Below, in pieces: positions 40,981-50,301 of a stretch of DNA of 64,000 bases (position 1 is its first letter; each line of letters opens with the position of its first letter). Made by a program: the position numbers and the translations under genes. This DNA is from Terrabacter sp040702505 (GTDB lineage: Bacteria; Actinomycetota; Actinomycetes; Actinomycetales; Dermatophilaceae): NCBI RefSeq assembly GCF_040702505.1, contig NZ_JBFBLC010000001.1, forward strand, positions 1,116,001 to 1,180,000, read 5' to 3'. A model generated the notes under the pieces. The model was given only the letters and a program-made list of their open reading frames with translations, was not told the DNA's origin and ran no database searches.

Positions 40981-42291
40981 ATGACGCCGACGTCTTTCGC
41001 TCACTTCGGTGGTGCGGCCGGCCCTGCCCGTGAGCACGACTTCCGCAGGCTCTGGCTGGGCTACTCGGTCTCTTCCCTCGGCAGCGAGGTCACGGTCCTG
41101 GCGCTCCCCGTCACGGCAGCGGTGCTCCTCGGCGCCTCCGCCCTGCAGATGGGCATCCTGACGGCGGCCGCGACGGTGCCCAACCTGGCCATCGGGCTGC
41201 TCGCCGGCGTCTGGGTGGACCGCCTCCCTCGCCGCCGCCCGCTCCTCGTCGTCACCGACCTCGCCTCGACCGTGGCGCTGCTCAGCATCCCGGTGGCGTG
41301 GTGGATCGGCAGGCTCACCGTCACCCAGCTGGTGGTCGTCGAGCTCGCGGTCGGCACCGCCCGCGTGCTGTTCCGGCCGGCATACCAGTCGCACCTGCCC
41401 CAGGTCGTCGCTCGCGCGCACCTCACGCGAGCCAGCGGGCACCTGCGTTCCTCCGACTCCGCGGCGATGCTGGCCGGCCCGGGGCTCGGCGGCGTGCTGG
41501 TCCAGGCCGTGTCGGCGCCGGTGGCCATCCTCCTCGACGCGGCCTCCTTCCTGGTCTCCGCCGCCTGCATCCGGTCCCTGCGCCGCCCCGAGCGTTGTGT
41601 CGAGAGCCACGCCGACTGCCACACGGCGAGGGACCGGTCCCTCCGGGCCGATCTGGGGGAGGGGCTCCGTGCAGTCCTGCGCAACCCGCCGCTGCGGGCG
41701 ATCGCCGGCTCCGCGGCCAACCTCAACCTCTTCGCCATGCTCACCATGGCCCTGTTCGTCGCCTACGCGACCCGGTCCCTCGGCCTGTCGGCCGGCTTGA
41801 TCGGTGCGATCGCCATGATCGGCGGCGCCGGCGCCCTCGCCGGTGCCCTCGCCGCACCCCGCATCGCGGTCCGCATGGGCGAGGGGCGCACCATCGTGGC
41901 CGCCACCATCGTGTTCTCCTTCGCCCTCTTCGCGCTGCCCCTCGCCGCCGGGCCGCGCTTGCTGGAGCTCGGCGTCATCGGCGCCGGAGAGCTCGTCGGA
42001 GGGTTCGCGGTCATGCTCTTCGACGTGACCGCAGCAGGGCTGACCCTCAAAGCCGTGGCCCCGGAGCTGCTGGGCCGGGTCAGCTCGTGCAGTGCCTTCC
42101 TCACCCAGGGCGTCAAGCCGCTCGGAGCCCTGGCCGGTGGCGTGCTCGGCACGACACTCGGACTCCACGCAGCCCTGTGGATCGCCGCCGTCGGAGCCAC
42201 CACCACGATGCTGTGGACCTTCCTGTCCCCGCTGCGTCACCGCGACGGTGCCGCACAGACCCCCACCGAGAGAATCGAGAAGCAGGCATGA
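40981..42291 (+). CDS. MFS efflux transporter
   Basis: A 436-residue major-facilitator protein with about twelve hydrophobic segments and the inter-helix motif GVWVDRLPRRRPLLVVTDLA. The sequence (FRRLWLGYSVSSLGSEVTVLALPVTAAVLLGAS, and RASGHLRSSDSAAMLAGPGLGGVLVQ) matches the drug-efflux-like MFS group common next to ArsR-type regulators. ATG 40981 follows the operator hairpin directly, so the 5' leader is very short. Its stop overlaps the GNAT gene. Confidence 0.85.
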   Translation: MTPTSFAHFGGAAGPAREHDFRRLWLGYSVSSLGSEVTVLALPVTAAVLLGASALQMGILTAAATVPNLAIGLLAGVWVDRLPRRRPLLVVTDLASTVALLSIPVAWWIGRLTVTQLVVVELAVGTARVLFRPAYQSHLPQVVARAHLTRASGHLRSSDSAAMLAGPGLGGVLVQAVSAPVAILLDAASFLVSAACIRSLRRPERCVESHADCHTARDRSLRADLGEGLRAVLRNPPLRAIAGSAANLNLFAMLTMALFVAYATRSLGLSAGLIGAIAMIGGAGALAGALAAPRIAVRMGEGRTIVAATIVFSFALFALPLAAGPRLLELGVIGAGELVGGFAVMLFDVTAAGLTLKAVAPELLGRVSSCSAFLTQGVKPLGALAGGVLGTTLGLHAALWIAAVGATTTMLWTFLSPLRHRDGAAQTPTERIEKQA

Positions 42292-42863
42292 CCCGACGGA
42301 GCACCGAGACCGGCACCGAGACCGGCACCGACGTCCCCACCGTCTTCACCACCGAACGCCTGACGGCCCGCGCCTGGGGTCCCGAGGACGCCGCCACCAT
42401 CTTCGACATCTACGGTCGGTGGGAGGTCGCCCGCTGGCTCGGCGCCACCCCGAGCGCCCTCGAGAGCCTCGACGAGGCCGAGGAGCTCGGTCGCCGGTGG
42501 GCCGAGCGCGGAGCGCCGGAGGCCACCTACGGGATCTGGTGCATCACGCTCACCGGGTCGGCGACTCCGATCGGCACCGTGCTGCTCGTCCCCATCCCCG
42601 GTGCCGAGCGTGGCGAGGTCGAGGTCGGCTGGCACCTGCACCCCGACCACTGGGGCAACGGCTACGCCACCGAGGCAGCCCGTGCCGCGATCGCGCGAGG
42701 ACTGTCGGCGGGGCTCGACGAGGTGCTGGCGGTGGTCAGTCCGGACAATGACGCCTCTCTGGCCATGTGTCGACGCCTGGGCCTGCACGCACGCGGGCGG
42801 TCCGAGGCGTACTACGGCCGACCGCTCGAGGTCTTCTCCACCCGCCCGCATACGGCACACTGA
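42288..42863 (+). CDS. GNAT-family N-acetyltransferase
   Basis: A 191-residue GNAT of the RimJ/RimL type: TTERLTARAWGPEDAATIFDIYG, then VEVGWHLHPDHWGNGYATEAARAAIARGL (acetyl-CoA pyrophosphate loop) and VVSPDNDASLAMCRRLGLHARGR. The N-terminus contains a Thr/Glu tandem (TETGTETGTD). ATG 42288 overlaps the MFS stop by four bases. Acceptor unknown; the operon context suggests modification of a small molecule also exported by the MFS protein. Confidence 0.87.
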   Translation: MTRRSTETGTETGTDVPTVFTTERLTARAWGPEDAATIFDIYGRWEVARWLGATPSALESLDEAEELGRRWAERGAPEATYGIWCITLTGSATPIGTVLLVPIPGAERGEVEVGWHLHPDHWGNGYATEAARAAIARGLSAGLDEVLAVVSPDNDASLAMCRRLGLHARGRSEAYYGRPLEVFSTRPHTAH

Positions 42864-42888
42864 CCCGGGCCACGGAGAAAGGACGGCC

Positions 42889-43758
42889 ATGGACGACGAC
42901 GCCCCGAGGGCGGAGCGCTTCGCGGCCTTCGGTGACGACGCCGACGGCGGCAACCCGGCCGGGGTGGTGCTCGATGCCGCGGGGCTCACAGCAGGGCGCA
43001 TGCAACAGCTCGCAGCAGCAGTGGGATACAGCGAGACCGCCTTCGTCACCGGTCCGATCAGACGGGCAGCGCGGTCGGTCATCCCGATCCGCTACTTCGC
43101 CCCCGAAGGGGAGGTCGACTTCTGCGGGCACGCCACCATCGCGACCGCCGTCGCGCTGTGCGAGTCCGTCGGCGAGGGCAGCTACACGCTCGGCACCCGG
43201 GTGGGTCCGGTCGCCGTCACCGGACACCGCGAGGGGGCGCGGACCGTCGGCAGCCTGCGCAGTCCGGCCGTGGGCTGCCTGCCGCTCGAGCGGGAGCTGC
43301 TGGAGGCCCTGCTCGACGCGCTGCGCTGGCACCAGGACGACCTCGACCCGAGCTACCCGCCGGCGATCGGCGTGGGTGGCAACCGTCACCCGGTCCTCGT
43401 GGCCCGCGACCTCCGCAGGCTCGAGCGCCTCGACTACGACTTCCCGACGCTCCAGAGGCTCAGCCGTGAGCACGGATGGATCACGGTCCAGCTGGTCACG
43501 CCGGCCGGTCCGGGGCAGTGGCGCGCCCGAAATCCTTTCCCGTGGGGCGGCGTCGTTGAGGATCCCGCCACCGGTGCGGCTGCGGCAGCGTTCGCCGGCT
43601 ACCTGCGTCACCATGGCCGCTTGGAGGTCGGCGACGGCATCGTCATCCGTCAGGGCGTCGAGCTGGGCCGGCCCGGCACGATAGCGGTGCAGCTGCTCGA
43701 GGACGCCGCACTCGTCAGCGGCACTGCCACCCGCATCCGGCGCCACGGCGAAGCCTGA
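42889..43758 (+). CDS. PhzF-family isomerase-like protein
   Basis: A 289-residue PhzF-like protein: DADGGNPAGVVLDAAGL, YSETAFVTGP, IRYFAPEGEVDFCGHATIATA and NPFPWGGVVEDPATGAAAAAFAGYLR, the three blocks that define the family fold and its catalytic Glu region (SETAF). ATG 42889 has GAAAGGACG upstream. Members isomerise or epimerise varied substrates; the real one is unknown. It is the fourth gene of the ArsR/MFS/GNAT group and likely part of its transcript. Confidence 0.87.
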   Translation: MDDDAPRAERFAAFGDDADGGNPAGVVLDAAGLTAGRMQQLAAAVGYSETAFVTGPIRRAARSVIPIRYFAPEGEVDFCGHATIATAVALCESVGEGSYTLGTRVGPVAVTGHREGARTVGSLRSPAVGCLPLERELLEALLDALRWHQDDLDPSYPPAIGVGGNRHPVLVARDLRRLERLDYDFPTLQRLSREHGWITVQLVTPAGPGQWRARNPFPWGGVVEDPATGAAAAAFAGYLRHHGRLEVGDGIVIRQGVELGRPGTIAVQLLEDAALVSGTATRIRRHGEA

Positions 43759-43835
43759 ACCGCCGGCGGCACTGCACACCGCGCCGAGCCAGGACGCCCG
43801 AGCTGCCCCGCATTCGGGTGTGCCCGTCCCGCAGG

Positions 43836-44426
43836 TCAGAGGTGGCGGCCCCGCACCCAGTCCTCGAGCGTGCCCTCCGCCGTGTCCTGCATGACGAGGG
43901 CCCAGACGAGGACCGCAGCCGCGAACTGTCCCACGGGCGCGGCGGCGGCGACCTCGTCGCGCAGCGCCGCGAAGCTCGCGCCGTCCTCGGGGCGGCGGAA
44001 GCGCAGCCGGGGAGAGCCGAGCACGGCTGCCCTGGCCGACGGCGGCAGCTCGTCGACGGTGGCCGGGTGCGATCGTGCCGTCGCCCGACGGACGAGCAGG
44101 CCGCGAAGGCGCAGGAGGCCGCCGACCGCCGTGCCGGTCGCGGTGGCGCCGAGGACCACCGCCGCGCCGAACGTGCCGTCAGGTCCCTGCGGGCGCCAGC
44201 GGAGCGCCACGGCGGCTGCGGCCAGCGCGAGCACGAGGGCGAGAGCGAAGGGCCAGAGCGTCCGCCACCACACCAGTTCGCGCCGCAGCCGGTCCTGCTC
44301 GTAGTAGCGCGCCGCCCACTCGCGCACCACGAAGATGGGGAAGTGGCTCGGCGCCGGTGCGTGCCGCACGACCGACGTGCCTGGCTGCGCCGGCTCGATG
44401 CGGCTCGCCGCCTGCTCCTCGCGCAA
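43836..44426 (-). CDS. Membrane protein of unknown function
   Basis: A 196-residue protein with two adjacent hydrophobic segments (FALALVLALAAAAVALRW and AAVVLGATATGTAVGGLL), a basic cytoplasmic-looking loop and a C-terminal segment with a third hydrophobic stretch (FAAAVLVWALVMQDT). No catalytic motif is visible and I do not recognise a family. It is convergent with the PhzF gene, 77 bases away. Confidence 0.6.
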   Translation of the reverse strand: MREEQAASRIEPAQPGTSVVRHAPAPSHFPIFVVREWAARYYEQDRLRRELVWWRTLWPFALALVLALAAAAVALRWRPQGPDGTFGAAVVLGATATGTAVGGLLRLRGLLVRRATARSHPATVDELPPSARAAVLGSPRLRFRRPEDGASFAALRDEVAAAAPVGQFAAAVLVWALVMQDTAEGTLEDWVRGRHL

Positions 44427-44591
44427 CGCGTACCCCTGTCTGTTCTTCTCTTGTGTTGCCTTGCCACCCTAACGAGGTCGGCGCCCGTGATTCGCACGGC
44501 CACTGCGGCAGCGGTGCAGGCGCTGCACTGTCCGGGCGCCTGGTCCTGCTGGGTATGGTCCGAGACATCCACGACTTTGCAGGAGGACCGC

Positions 44592-45113
44592 ATGAGTCTC
44601 GACCGTCCCGTTGCCCCCAACCCCTACGAGCTGCTCCCATCGGTGCCGTCCTTCACGGTGACGAGCGACGACGTCACCGACGGCGCGCCGCTCAAGGACG
44701 ACCAGGTGGCCGCCGGTGGCAACACCTCGCCCCAGCTGTCGTGGAGCGGCGCTCCCGAAGGCACGCAGAGCTATGTCGTGACGTGCTTCGACCCTGACGC
44801 CCCCACACCTTCCGGCTTCTGGCACTGGGTCCTGGTCGACCTGCCCGCCGATGTCACCTCGCTCGACGTCGGAGCCGCCTCGGGATCGTTGCCCGGCAAG
44901 GCTTTCCACGTCCGCAACGACGCCGGCGAGCAGGGGTTCACGGGCGCGGCGCCGCCCGAGGGTGACATGTCGCACCGCTACTTCTTCGTCGTCCACGCCG
45001 TCTCGGAGCCGACGCTCGGGGTGGACGAGTCGGCGTCCCCCGCCGTCGTGTCGTTCAACCTCGCCTTCAAGACGCTGGCCCGCGCGGTCCTGCACGGCAC
45101 CTACCAGCACTGA
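44592..45113 (+). CDS. YbhB/YbcL-family (PEBP-like) protein
   Basis: A 173-residue PEBP-fold protein with NTSPQLSWSGAPEGTQSYVVTCFDPDAP, the family's ligand-pocket block with the DPDAP motif, followed by FWHWVLVDLP and HRYFFVVHAVSEPTLG. Members are related to Raf kinase inhibitor and bind anionic ligands; bacterial roles are poorly known. ATG 44592 follows AGGAGGACCG. Two terminator-like hairpins follow it. Confidence 0.9.
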   Translation: MSLDRPVAPNPYELLPSVPSFTVTSDDVTDGAPLKDDQVAAGGNTSPQLSWSGAPEGTQSYVVTCFDPDAPTPSGFWHWVLVDLPADVTSLDVGAASGSLPGKAFHVRNDAGEQGFTGAAPPEGDMSHRYFFVVHAVSEPTLGVDESASPAVVSFNLAFKTLARAVLHGTYQH

Positions 45114-45122
45114 TCCGCTCGC

Positions 45123-45150
45123 GCGGTGCCCCTGGAGGCCGGGGCACCGC
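45123..45150. terminator. Hairpin downstream of the YbhB-like gene
   Basis: GCGGTGCCCC and GGGGCACCGC form a perfect 10-bp stem around an 8-base loop, nine bases after the stop codon of the YbhB-like gene. No U-run follows, as is usual in high-GC actinobacteria. Confidence 0.65.
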
Positions 45151-45167
45151 CGGAGGGGCACACGCGT

Positions 45168-45203
45168 GAGAGCCCGCACCGGCGAATGCCGGTGCGGGCT
45201 CTC
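45168..45203. terminator. Strong hairpin between convergent YbhB-like and sigma-factor genes
   Basis: A perfect 16-bp stem (GAGAGCCCGCACCGGC with its complement) closed by GAAT lies 25 bases from the sigma-factor stop. It can terminate transcripts from both sides. Confidence 0.75.
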
Positions 45204-45228
45204 GAGGTTCGCGAGGAACCGACGGTCG

Positions 45229-46017
45229 TCAGGCGCTCAGCAGCTCGGCCGACTCCAGGTGCTCGCGAAGCTCGGCAAGGATGCGTCGCAGCAGCCGGCT
45301 GACCTGCATGGCGCTCAGGCCCATGGCCTCGGCAATCTCGGCCTGAGTCATGTCGTGGCCGAAGCGCAGCTCGACGATCTCCTGGTCGCGCGGAGGCAGC
45401 CGCTTGATGGCGGTACGGACGACGATGTCGTCGTCGAGGCCGGGGTCCGACTGGTGCTCGGCGCGGGCGTCGACGAGGTCCAGGATCGGCCGGCCGCCCT
45501 CCGTGGTCGTCGCGTCGAGGGATGCAGGGCGAAGGTTTGTCGAGGCTACCTGGGCCTCCTTGACCTCCTCGAGGGTGAGCCCGAGGGCCTCGGCGAGGTC
45601 GTTCTGGTCCGGCTCGTGGCCGAGTGTCTGCTCGAGGCGGGTCCGGGCGTCGGTCACGAGCTGACGGCGCTCCTGCAGCCCGCGCGGCGGGCGCACCAGC
45701 CAGCCGTGGTCACGGAAGTGGCGACGCAGCTCACCGGTGATCGTGGGCGTCGCGTAGGCACCGAACTCGGTGGTCTGGCTCAGGTCGAAACGCTGAATTG
45801 CCTTGAGCAGAGCGAGAAAAGCCACCTGCTCGAGGTCCTCGCGGTCGAGTCCCTTGCCGGCGTAGCGGTGGGCGAGGGAGCGTGCGAGTGGCATGTGCAG
45901 CCGGGTCGCCGTCTCCAGCGCCTGCGACCGCTCGGTCTCGGAGTCCGAGGTGCGGAAGGTCGAGATGAGCTCACGGGTGCGGGCGTCCTTGCGGGGACCG
46001 CGCGAGAAGTCGGTCAT
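45229..46017 (-). CDS. SigB/SigF-family RNA polymerase sigma factor
   Basis: A 262-residue sigma-70 factor of the SigB/F/G type. Region 2 has LARSLAHRYAGKGLDREDLEQVAFLALLKAIQRFDLSQTTEFGAYATPTITGELRRHFRDHGWLVRPPRG; region 3 has LGHEPDQNDLAEALG; region 4 is LPPRDQEIVELRFGHDMTQAEIAEAMGLSAMQVSRLLRRIL. No anti-sigma or anti-anti-sigma gene adjoins it, so any partner switch would be encoded elsewhere. A GGGTTAC box on the minus strand at 46069-46075 with GTTG at 46088-46091 could be a self-recognised promoter, but the spacing is short for the consensus. Confidence 0.88.
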   Translation of the reverse strand: MTDFSRGPRKDARTRELISTFRTSDSETERSQALETATRLHMPLARSLAHRYAGKGLDREDLEQVAFLALLKAIQRFDLSQTTEFGAYATPTITGELRRHFRDHGWLVRPPRGLQERRQLVTDARTRLEQTLGHEPDQNDLAEALGLTLEEVKEAQVASTNLRPASLDATTTEGGRPILDLVDARAEHQSDPGLDDDIVVRTAIKRLPPRDQEIVELRFGHDMTQAEIAEAMGLSAMQVSRLLRRILAELREHLESAELLSA

Positions 46018-46203
46018 GTCTGCTCCATCCAGAAACGTGCTGTGGCGGCGCCTTCTTGACCGACATCCGTAACCCTAGACAAAGCATCAACATTGCACAA
46101 GCCCTCGACACCCCGGATGTCGACGGAGAGCTCGCCCGGAACCGGTGCGGACCCGCATCCCCGCATCGGCCACCGCCGCTCTCGTCTGTGCGAGGGTGAA
46201 GCC

Positions 46204-46956
46204 ATGCGTGTGGCCTTGATGGTGACCTGCCTCAACGACGCGATGTTCCCCGAGGCGGGCAAGGCCGTGGTGCGGCTGCTGCGTCGGCTCGGCGTCGACG
46301 TCGACTTCCCTGCGGCACAGACCTGTTGCGGTCAGCCGATGGTCAACACCGGCTACCTCGACCAGGCGGTCCCGGTGGTCCGCACCTTCGTGCGGGCCTT
46401 CGAGGGCTACGACGCGATCGTGACGCCGTCCGGCTCGTGCGCCGGGTCGGCGCGCCACCAGCACTCGATCGTCGCGCGCCGTTCCGGCGACGTGGGCCTG
46501 GCAGCCGCTGTCGCCGAGGTGTCGCCCAAGGTCTACGAGCTGTCGGAGTTCCTCGTCGACGTCCTCGGCGTCGAGGACGTGGGCGCCTCCTTCCCGCACT
46601 CGGTCACCTACCACCCGACGTGCCACTCGCTGCGCATGCTCGGTGTCGGCGACCGCCCCGAACGGCTGCTGCGCGCGGTCCGGGGCCTGCGGCTGCTCGA
46701 CCTGCCCCGCGCCGAGGAGTGCTGCGGCTTCGGGGGCACCTTCGCGGTCAAGAACGCCGACACGTCGGTCGCGATGGGGGCCGACAAGGCCCGCCACGTC
46801 AGGGAGTCGGGGGCCGAGGTCCTCGTGGCCGGCGACAGCTCCTGCCTCATGCACATCGGGGGCGTGCTCTCCCGGCAGCGCGCGGGTGTCCGCGTCATGC
46901 ACCTGGCCGAGGTGCTCGCGTCGACCGAAGGCCCGGCCCAGACGGAGGTCCCCTGA
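46204..46956 (+). CDS. lutA: LutA, Fe-S subunit of L-lactate oxidation complex
   Basis: A 250-residue protein with two CCG-type cysteine blocks for iron-sulfur or heterodisulfide-like cofactor binding: QTCCGQPMVNTGY and ECCGFGGTFAVKN, with supporting YHPTCHS and GDSSCLMH. This is the LutA (YkgE) plan. LutABC oxidises lactate to pyruvate in many bacteria without a classical Lld. ATG 46204 is chosen because it begins the family N-terminus (MRVALMVTCLND). Its stop shares a base with the lutB start. Confidence 0.9.
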   Translation: MRVALMVTCLNDAMFPEAGKAVVRLLRRLGVDVDFPAAQTCCGQPMVNTGYLDQAVPVVRTFVRAFEGYDAIVTPSGSCAGSARHQHSIVARRSGDVGLAAAVAEVSPKVYELSEFLVDVLGVEDVGASFPHSVTYHPTCHSLRMLGVGDRPERLLRAVRGLRLLDLPRAEECCGFGGTFAVKNADTSVAMGADKARHVRESGAEVLVAGDSSCLMHIGGVLSRQRAGVRVMHLAEVLASTEGPAQTEVP

Positions 46957-48446
46957 TGAGTCGCACGTTCGTCGGTATGCCGCCGTTCCCCACCGCCGCT
47001 CGCGCCGCCCTCGCCGACAGCCAGCTGCGCAGCAACCTCGCCCGCGCCACGACGACGATCCGGGCCAAGCGGGCGGCCGTCGTGGCGGAGGTCGACGACT
47101 GGGAAGCCCTGCGGCTCAGGGCTGCCGCCATCAAGGACGACGTGCTCCTGCATCTCGACGAGCACCTCGTGCGGCTCGAGGAGTCGCTGACGGCGCGGGG
47201 AGCGGTCGTGCACTGGGCGCGTACTGCCGAGGAGGCGTCGGCCGTCGTGGCGCAGGTGGCACGCGCCCACGGCGTCGACGAGGTGGTGAAGGTCAAGTCG
47301 ATGGCCACGCAGGAGGTCGAGCTCAACGAGCACCTTGCGGCACAAGGCATCTCGGCGTGGGAGACCGACCTGGCCGAGCTGATCGTCCAGCTCGGCGACG
47401 ACCTGCCGAGTCACATTCTCGTCCCGGCCATCCACCGCAACCGCGCCGAGATCCGCGCGATCTTCGAGCGGGAGATGGCGCGCGTCGGCCGTCCGGCGCC
47501 GGCCGACCTGACCGACGAGCCCGCCCGGCTCGCCGAGGCGGCCCGGCTGCACCTGCGCGAGAAGTTCCTCCGCGCCAAGGTCGGGGTCAGCGGCGCCAAC
47601 TTCGCCGTCGCGGACTCCGGCACGCTCGTCGTGGTCGAGTCCGAGGGCAACGGACGGATGTGCCTGACCCTGCCCGGGGTCCTCGTCTCGGTCGTCGGCA
47701 TCGAGAAGGTCGTGCCGACCTGGGACGACCTCGACGTCTTCCTCACCCTGCTGCCGCGGTCCTCGACGGGGGAGCGGATGAACCCCTACACGTCGACGTG
47801 GTCGGGCGTCACGCCCGGCGACGGACCGCAGGAGGTGCACGTCGTGCTCCTCGACAACGGCCGCAGCCGTGCGCTCGCCGACGAGGTCGGCCGACAGGCC
47901 CTGCGCTGCATCCGCTGCTCCGCCTGCCTCAACGTGTGCCCCGTCTACGAGCGAACGGGCGGGCACGCATACGGCTCCGTCTATCCCGGGCCGATCGGCG
48001 CCATCCTCAACCCGCTGCTGCGCGGCGTCGGCCACGACGAGCGGACCGACTCGCTGCCCTACGCCTCCTCCCTGTGCGGAGCATGCTTCGAGGCCTGCCC
48101 GGTCCGCATCGACATCCCCAGCGTGCTCGTCGACCTGCGTGCCCAGGTCGTCGACGCCCACCGGGCGGGAGTCCCCTCGGCGGAGGCCCTCGCCATGCGC
48201 GCGGCGGCCGCGGCCTTCGGCTCGGGAGCCCGGCTCGGCGCCGCCGAGCGGGTGTCGGGCCTCGTCGGGCGAGCCGGGGAGGCGGTTGCGGGCCTGACCG
48301 GACGGGGGCGCCGGGCCGGTGGCCGCCGGCTCCTCGGGCGGCTGCCCGGTCCCGGCGCCGCGTGGACCGACGCCCGCGACCTGCCGGCACCGCCGGCGGA
48401 GTCCTTCCGGGCCTGGTGGAGGCGCACGTCAGGGGGCACGCGATGA
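46956..48446 (+). CDS. lutB: LutB, ferredoxin-like subunit of L-lactate oxidation complex
   Basis: A 496-residue LutB (YkgF) protein. The N-terminal LUD domain includes VKVKSMATQEVELNEHLAAQG, WETDLAEL and GVSGANFAVADSGTLVVVESEGNG. The C-terminal part has two 4Fe-4S clusters: CIRCSACLNVCPVYE and SLCGACFEACPVRID. A Ala/Arg-rich tail of about 90 residues follows. It takes electrons from lactate oxidation and passes them on. The start overlaps the lutA stop (TGATG), and lutC follows with a four-base overlap. Confidence 0.92.
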   Translation: MSRTFVGMPPFPTAARAALADSQLRSNLARATTTIRAKRAAVVAEVDDWEALRLRAAAIKDDVLLHLDEHLVRLEESLTARGAVVHWARTAEEASAVVAQVARAHGVDEVVKVKSMATQEVELNEHLAAQGISAWETDLAELIVQLGDDLPSHILVPAIHRNRAEIRAIFEREMARVGRPAPADLTDEPARLAEAARLHLREKFLRAKVGVSGANFAVADSGTLVVVESEGNGRMCLTLPGVLVSVVGIEKVVPTWDDLDVFLTLLPRSSTGERMNPYTSTWSGVTPGDGPQEVHVVLLDNGRSRALADEVGRQALRCIRCSACLNVCPVYERTGGHAYGSVYPGPIGAILNPLLRGVGHDERTDSLPYASSLCGACFEACPVRIDIPSVLVDLRAQVVDAHRAGVPSAEALAMRAAAAAFGSGARLGAAERVSGLVGRAGEAVAGLTGRGRRAGGRRLLGRLPGPGAAWTDARDLPAPPAESFRAWWRRTSGGTR

Positions 48447-49027
48447 GTGCGCGCGACGAGATCCTCTCCGCCGTGCGCGAGGCGGTCGCGGCGGCACGGC
48501 GCCCCGTCGACGTGCCGCCGCTCGACCGCCCCGATCGTCCCGGCGACGTCGACCTGTTCGCCGAGCGGGTCGCCGACTACCGCGCCACCGTCGTGCGCTG
48601 CCGGGCCGACGAGGTGGACATGGCCGTTGCGACCGCGCTGCGCGGAGCGGGCTCGGTCGTGGTGCCCGAGGGGCTGCCGTATGCCGTCCCGGGCGCCCTT
48701 CGCGACGAGGACCTCACCGCGACCGAGCTGGACCGGGTGGCGGCCGTGGTCACGACGGCGACCGTGGGCATCGCGACGACCGGGACCATCGTCCTGTCGC
48801 ACGGACCGGGGGAGGGCCGCCGTGCCTTGACCCTCGTCCCGGACCTGCATGTCTGCGTCGTCCGCTTCGACCAGGTGGTCGACGACGTGCCGGCCGCGAT
48901 CCGCCGGCTGGACCCGGACCGGCCGACGACGTGGATCAGCGGGCCCTCGGCGACGAGCGACATCGAGCTGAGCCGCGTCGAGGGGGTGCACGGCCCGCGC
49001 CGCCTCCACGTGGTCCTCGTCGGCTGA
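48443..49027 (+). CDS. lutC: LutC, LUD-domain subunit of L-lactate oxidation complex
   Basis: A 194-residue LUD-domain protein: MSARDEILSAVREAVAAA, then VTTATVGIATTGTIVLSHGPGEGRRALTLVPDLHVCVV and GPSATSDIELSRVEGVHGPRRLHVVLV, the terminal signature of LutC (YkgG). It completes the lutABC operon. No lutR-type regulator is adjacent. Confidence 0.9.
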   Translation: MSARDEILSAVREAVAAARRPVDVPPLDRPDRPGDVDLFAERVADYRATVVRCRADEVDMAVATALRGAGSVVVPEGLPYAVPGALRDEDLTATELDRVAAVVTTATVGIATTGTIVLSHGPGEGRRALTLVPDLHVCVVRFDQVVDDVPAAIRRLDPDRPTTWISGPSATSDIELSRVEGVHGPRRLHVVLVG

Positions 49028-49067
49028 CTTCCGCGGGCGTGTCGCACCCGGGGTCTAGCCTGCTGGG

Positions 49068-49679
49068 ATGAGCGAGAGCGACCATCGAGGCCACCGGCGA
49101 CCCGCCTTCTTCAGCGAGTCGGAGCTCGAGGCGCACGGTCCGGCCTACGACCCGACCGAGCAGATCTACGTCGCGCACGAGACGGCTCTCGCTCTCGTGC
49201 ACGCCGGTCGCGCCGCCGCGGACCCGGCCGTCACCGGCAAGCTCGTGGCCATCGTCGACGACATCGGCCTCTCGACGCTGGCCGAGCTGTGGTCGCAGCG
49301 GCCGGCCCGGTCGCTGCCGGGTGCGCTCTGGCGCCTCTACGTGCTGCGCGAGTGGGTGCAGCGGGCACCCGAGGACGCGAGCCGGCAGTACGCCGCGGGC
49401 ATCCGGTTCACCGGCCCCAACCACGCGGTGGCCGGAGCCGCCGAGCCACCCGGTCCCCAGGAGATGGGGCGCGTGATCGACGAGGTGCTGCGCGGCGTGT
49501 TCGAGGGGGACCTGGCGGTCGCGCTCGAGAGGGCAGCGGCCTTCTGCCGAGTGGTCTCCGCAGGTCGGGCCGACATCTCCGTCGGCGACGCCTCCGCGGA
49601 GGCGGCGGCCAACCTCCTCGGCATGGCCGAGGACCTCATGGTGTGCGCGCGGCTGTGGCGCAGCGACGCGCTCGACTGA
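49068..49679 (+). CDS. Conserved-looking hypothetical protein
   Basis: A 203-residue, mostly helical acidic/neutral protein with well-formed codon use and a clear ATG (49068) 41 bases after lutC. Features include an N-terminal HETALALVHAGRAA segment and FTGPNHAVAGAAEPPGPQEMGRVIDEVL. I see no membrane segment, cysteine cluster or catalytic motif and do not recognise a named family. It may be read with lutABC by proximity. Confidence 0.65.
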   Translation: MSESDHRGHRRPAFFSESELEAHGPAYDPTEQIYVAHETALALVHAGRAAADPAVTGKLVAIVDDIGLSTLAELWSQRPARSLPGALWRLYVLREWVQRAPEDASRQYAAGIRFTGPNHAVAGAAEPPGPQEMGRVIDEVLRGVFEGDLAVALERAAAFCRVVSAGRADISVGDASAEAAANLLGMAEDLMVCARLWRSDALD

Positions 49680-49984
49680 GCCCGTGTGATCGGCGAGTGA
49701 TCCGCGCAGCGGTGCGCCTGCTCCCCGAGCGCCCGATCCGCGGGGGTGTCCAGCGGTCTTTGGTGATCGCCCGCGACGGCTTTATCCTTGACGGGCGTCG
49801 GGTCGCGGTAGCCCCGGGTCCCAAATTCAGCCGCTACGAGCGGCCCTGTGCCGAGAGGCGCTCCCGGCCCGACGCTCCTACGTCCGTCAGCCTGGCAGCC
49901 GCGCAACCGTGCGGGCGCGCCCGTCAGCCGGCCTCTCCAGCCGCCCGACCGGCGGCAGCTCCGCGGCCGGCTACCTGCCGTCGG
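49680..49984. other. Intergenic stretch
   Basis: About 300 bases between the hypothetical gene and the end of the small cysteine-containing gene on the opposite strand. Only arginine-rich frames without ribosome-binding sites are open; I see nothing else. Confidence 0.4.
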
Positions 49985-50206
49985 CTAAGCGCCCGGCGTC
50001 CGGGCGATCGGCATGTCCTCGCGGTCGGCGCAGTCCGAGGCGTGCGCCCGCATGTCGGTCTCGACCGAGTACCGCGCGCGCCTCGCCGACGTCGTGAAGC
50101 CGCACGCTGCGCAGCGGCCCACGACGAAGCTGCCACGCCGCTCGACGGACCAGCCGTCCTCCGGGATCCACGCGGCGGCGGAAGCCGGTGCGGTGTCGCT
50201 CGTCAT
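49985..50206 (-). CDS. Small protein with CxxC motif
   Basis: A 73-residue protein: GWSVERRGSFVVGRCAACGFTTSARRARYSVETDMRAHASDCAD. One CxxC, a histidine and a further cysteine could form a zinc site. ATG 50206 is chosen over an upstream ATG at 50272 because the extra 22 residues are basic and low in conservation-like features. Function unknown. Confidence 0.5.
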   Translation of the reverse strand: MTSDTAPASAAAWIPEDGWSVERRGSFVVGRCAACGFTTSARRARYSVETDMRAHASDCADREDMPIARTPGA

Positions 50207-50301
50207 GCTCCCATCATGCCGGGCGGCCCGGCGCGTCACAGCCACGAACCGATTGTGCACAACGTTCACCATCGGGCCCGCCGGAGCCCTAGGTTGGTCC
50301 C

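Noticed and set aside
46069..46091. SigB-type promoter before the sigma-factor gene
   Set aside because: GGGTTAC and GTTG are present on the minus strand, but the 12-base spacing is shorter than the consensus; mentioned only in the gene entry.
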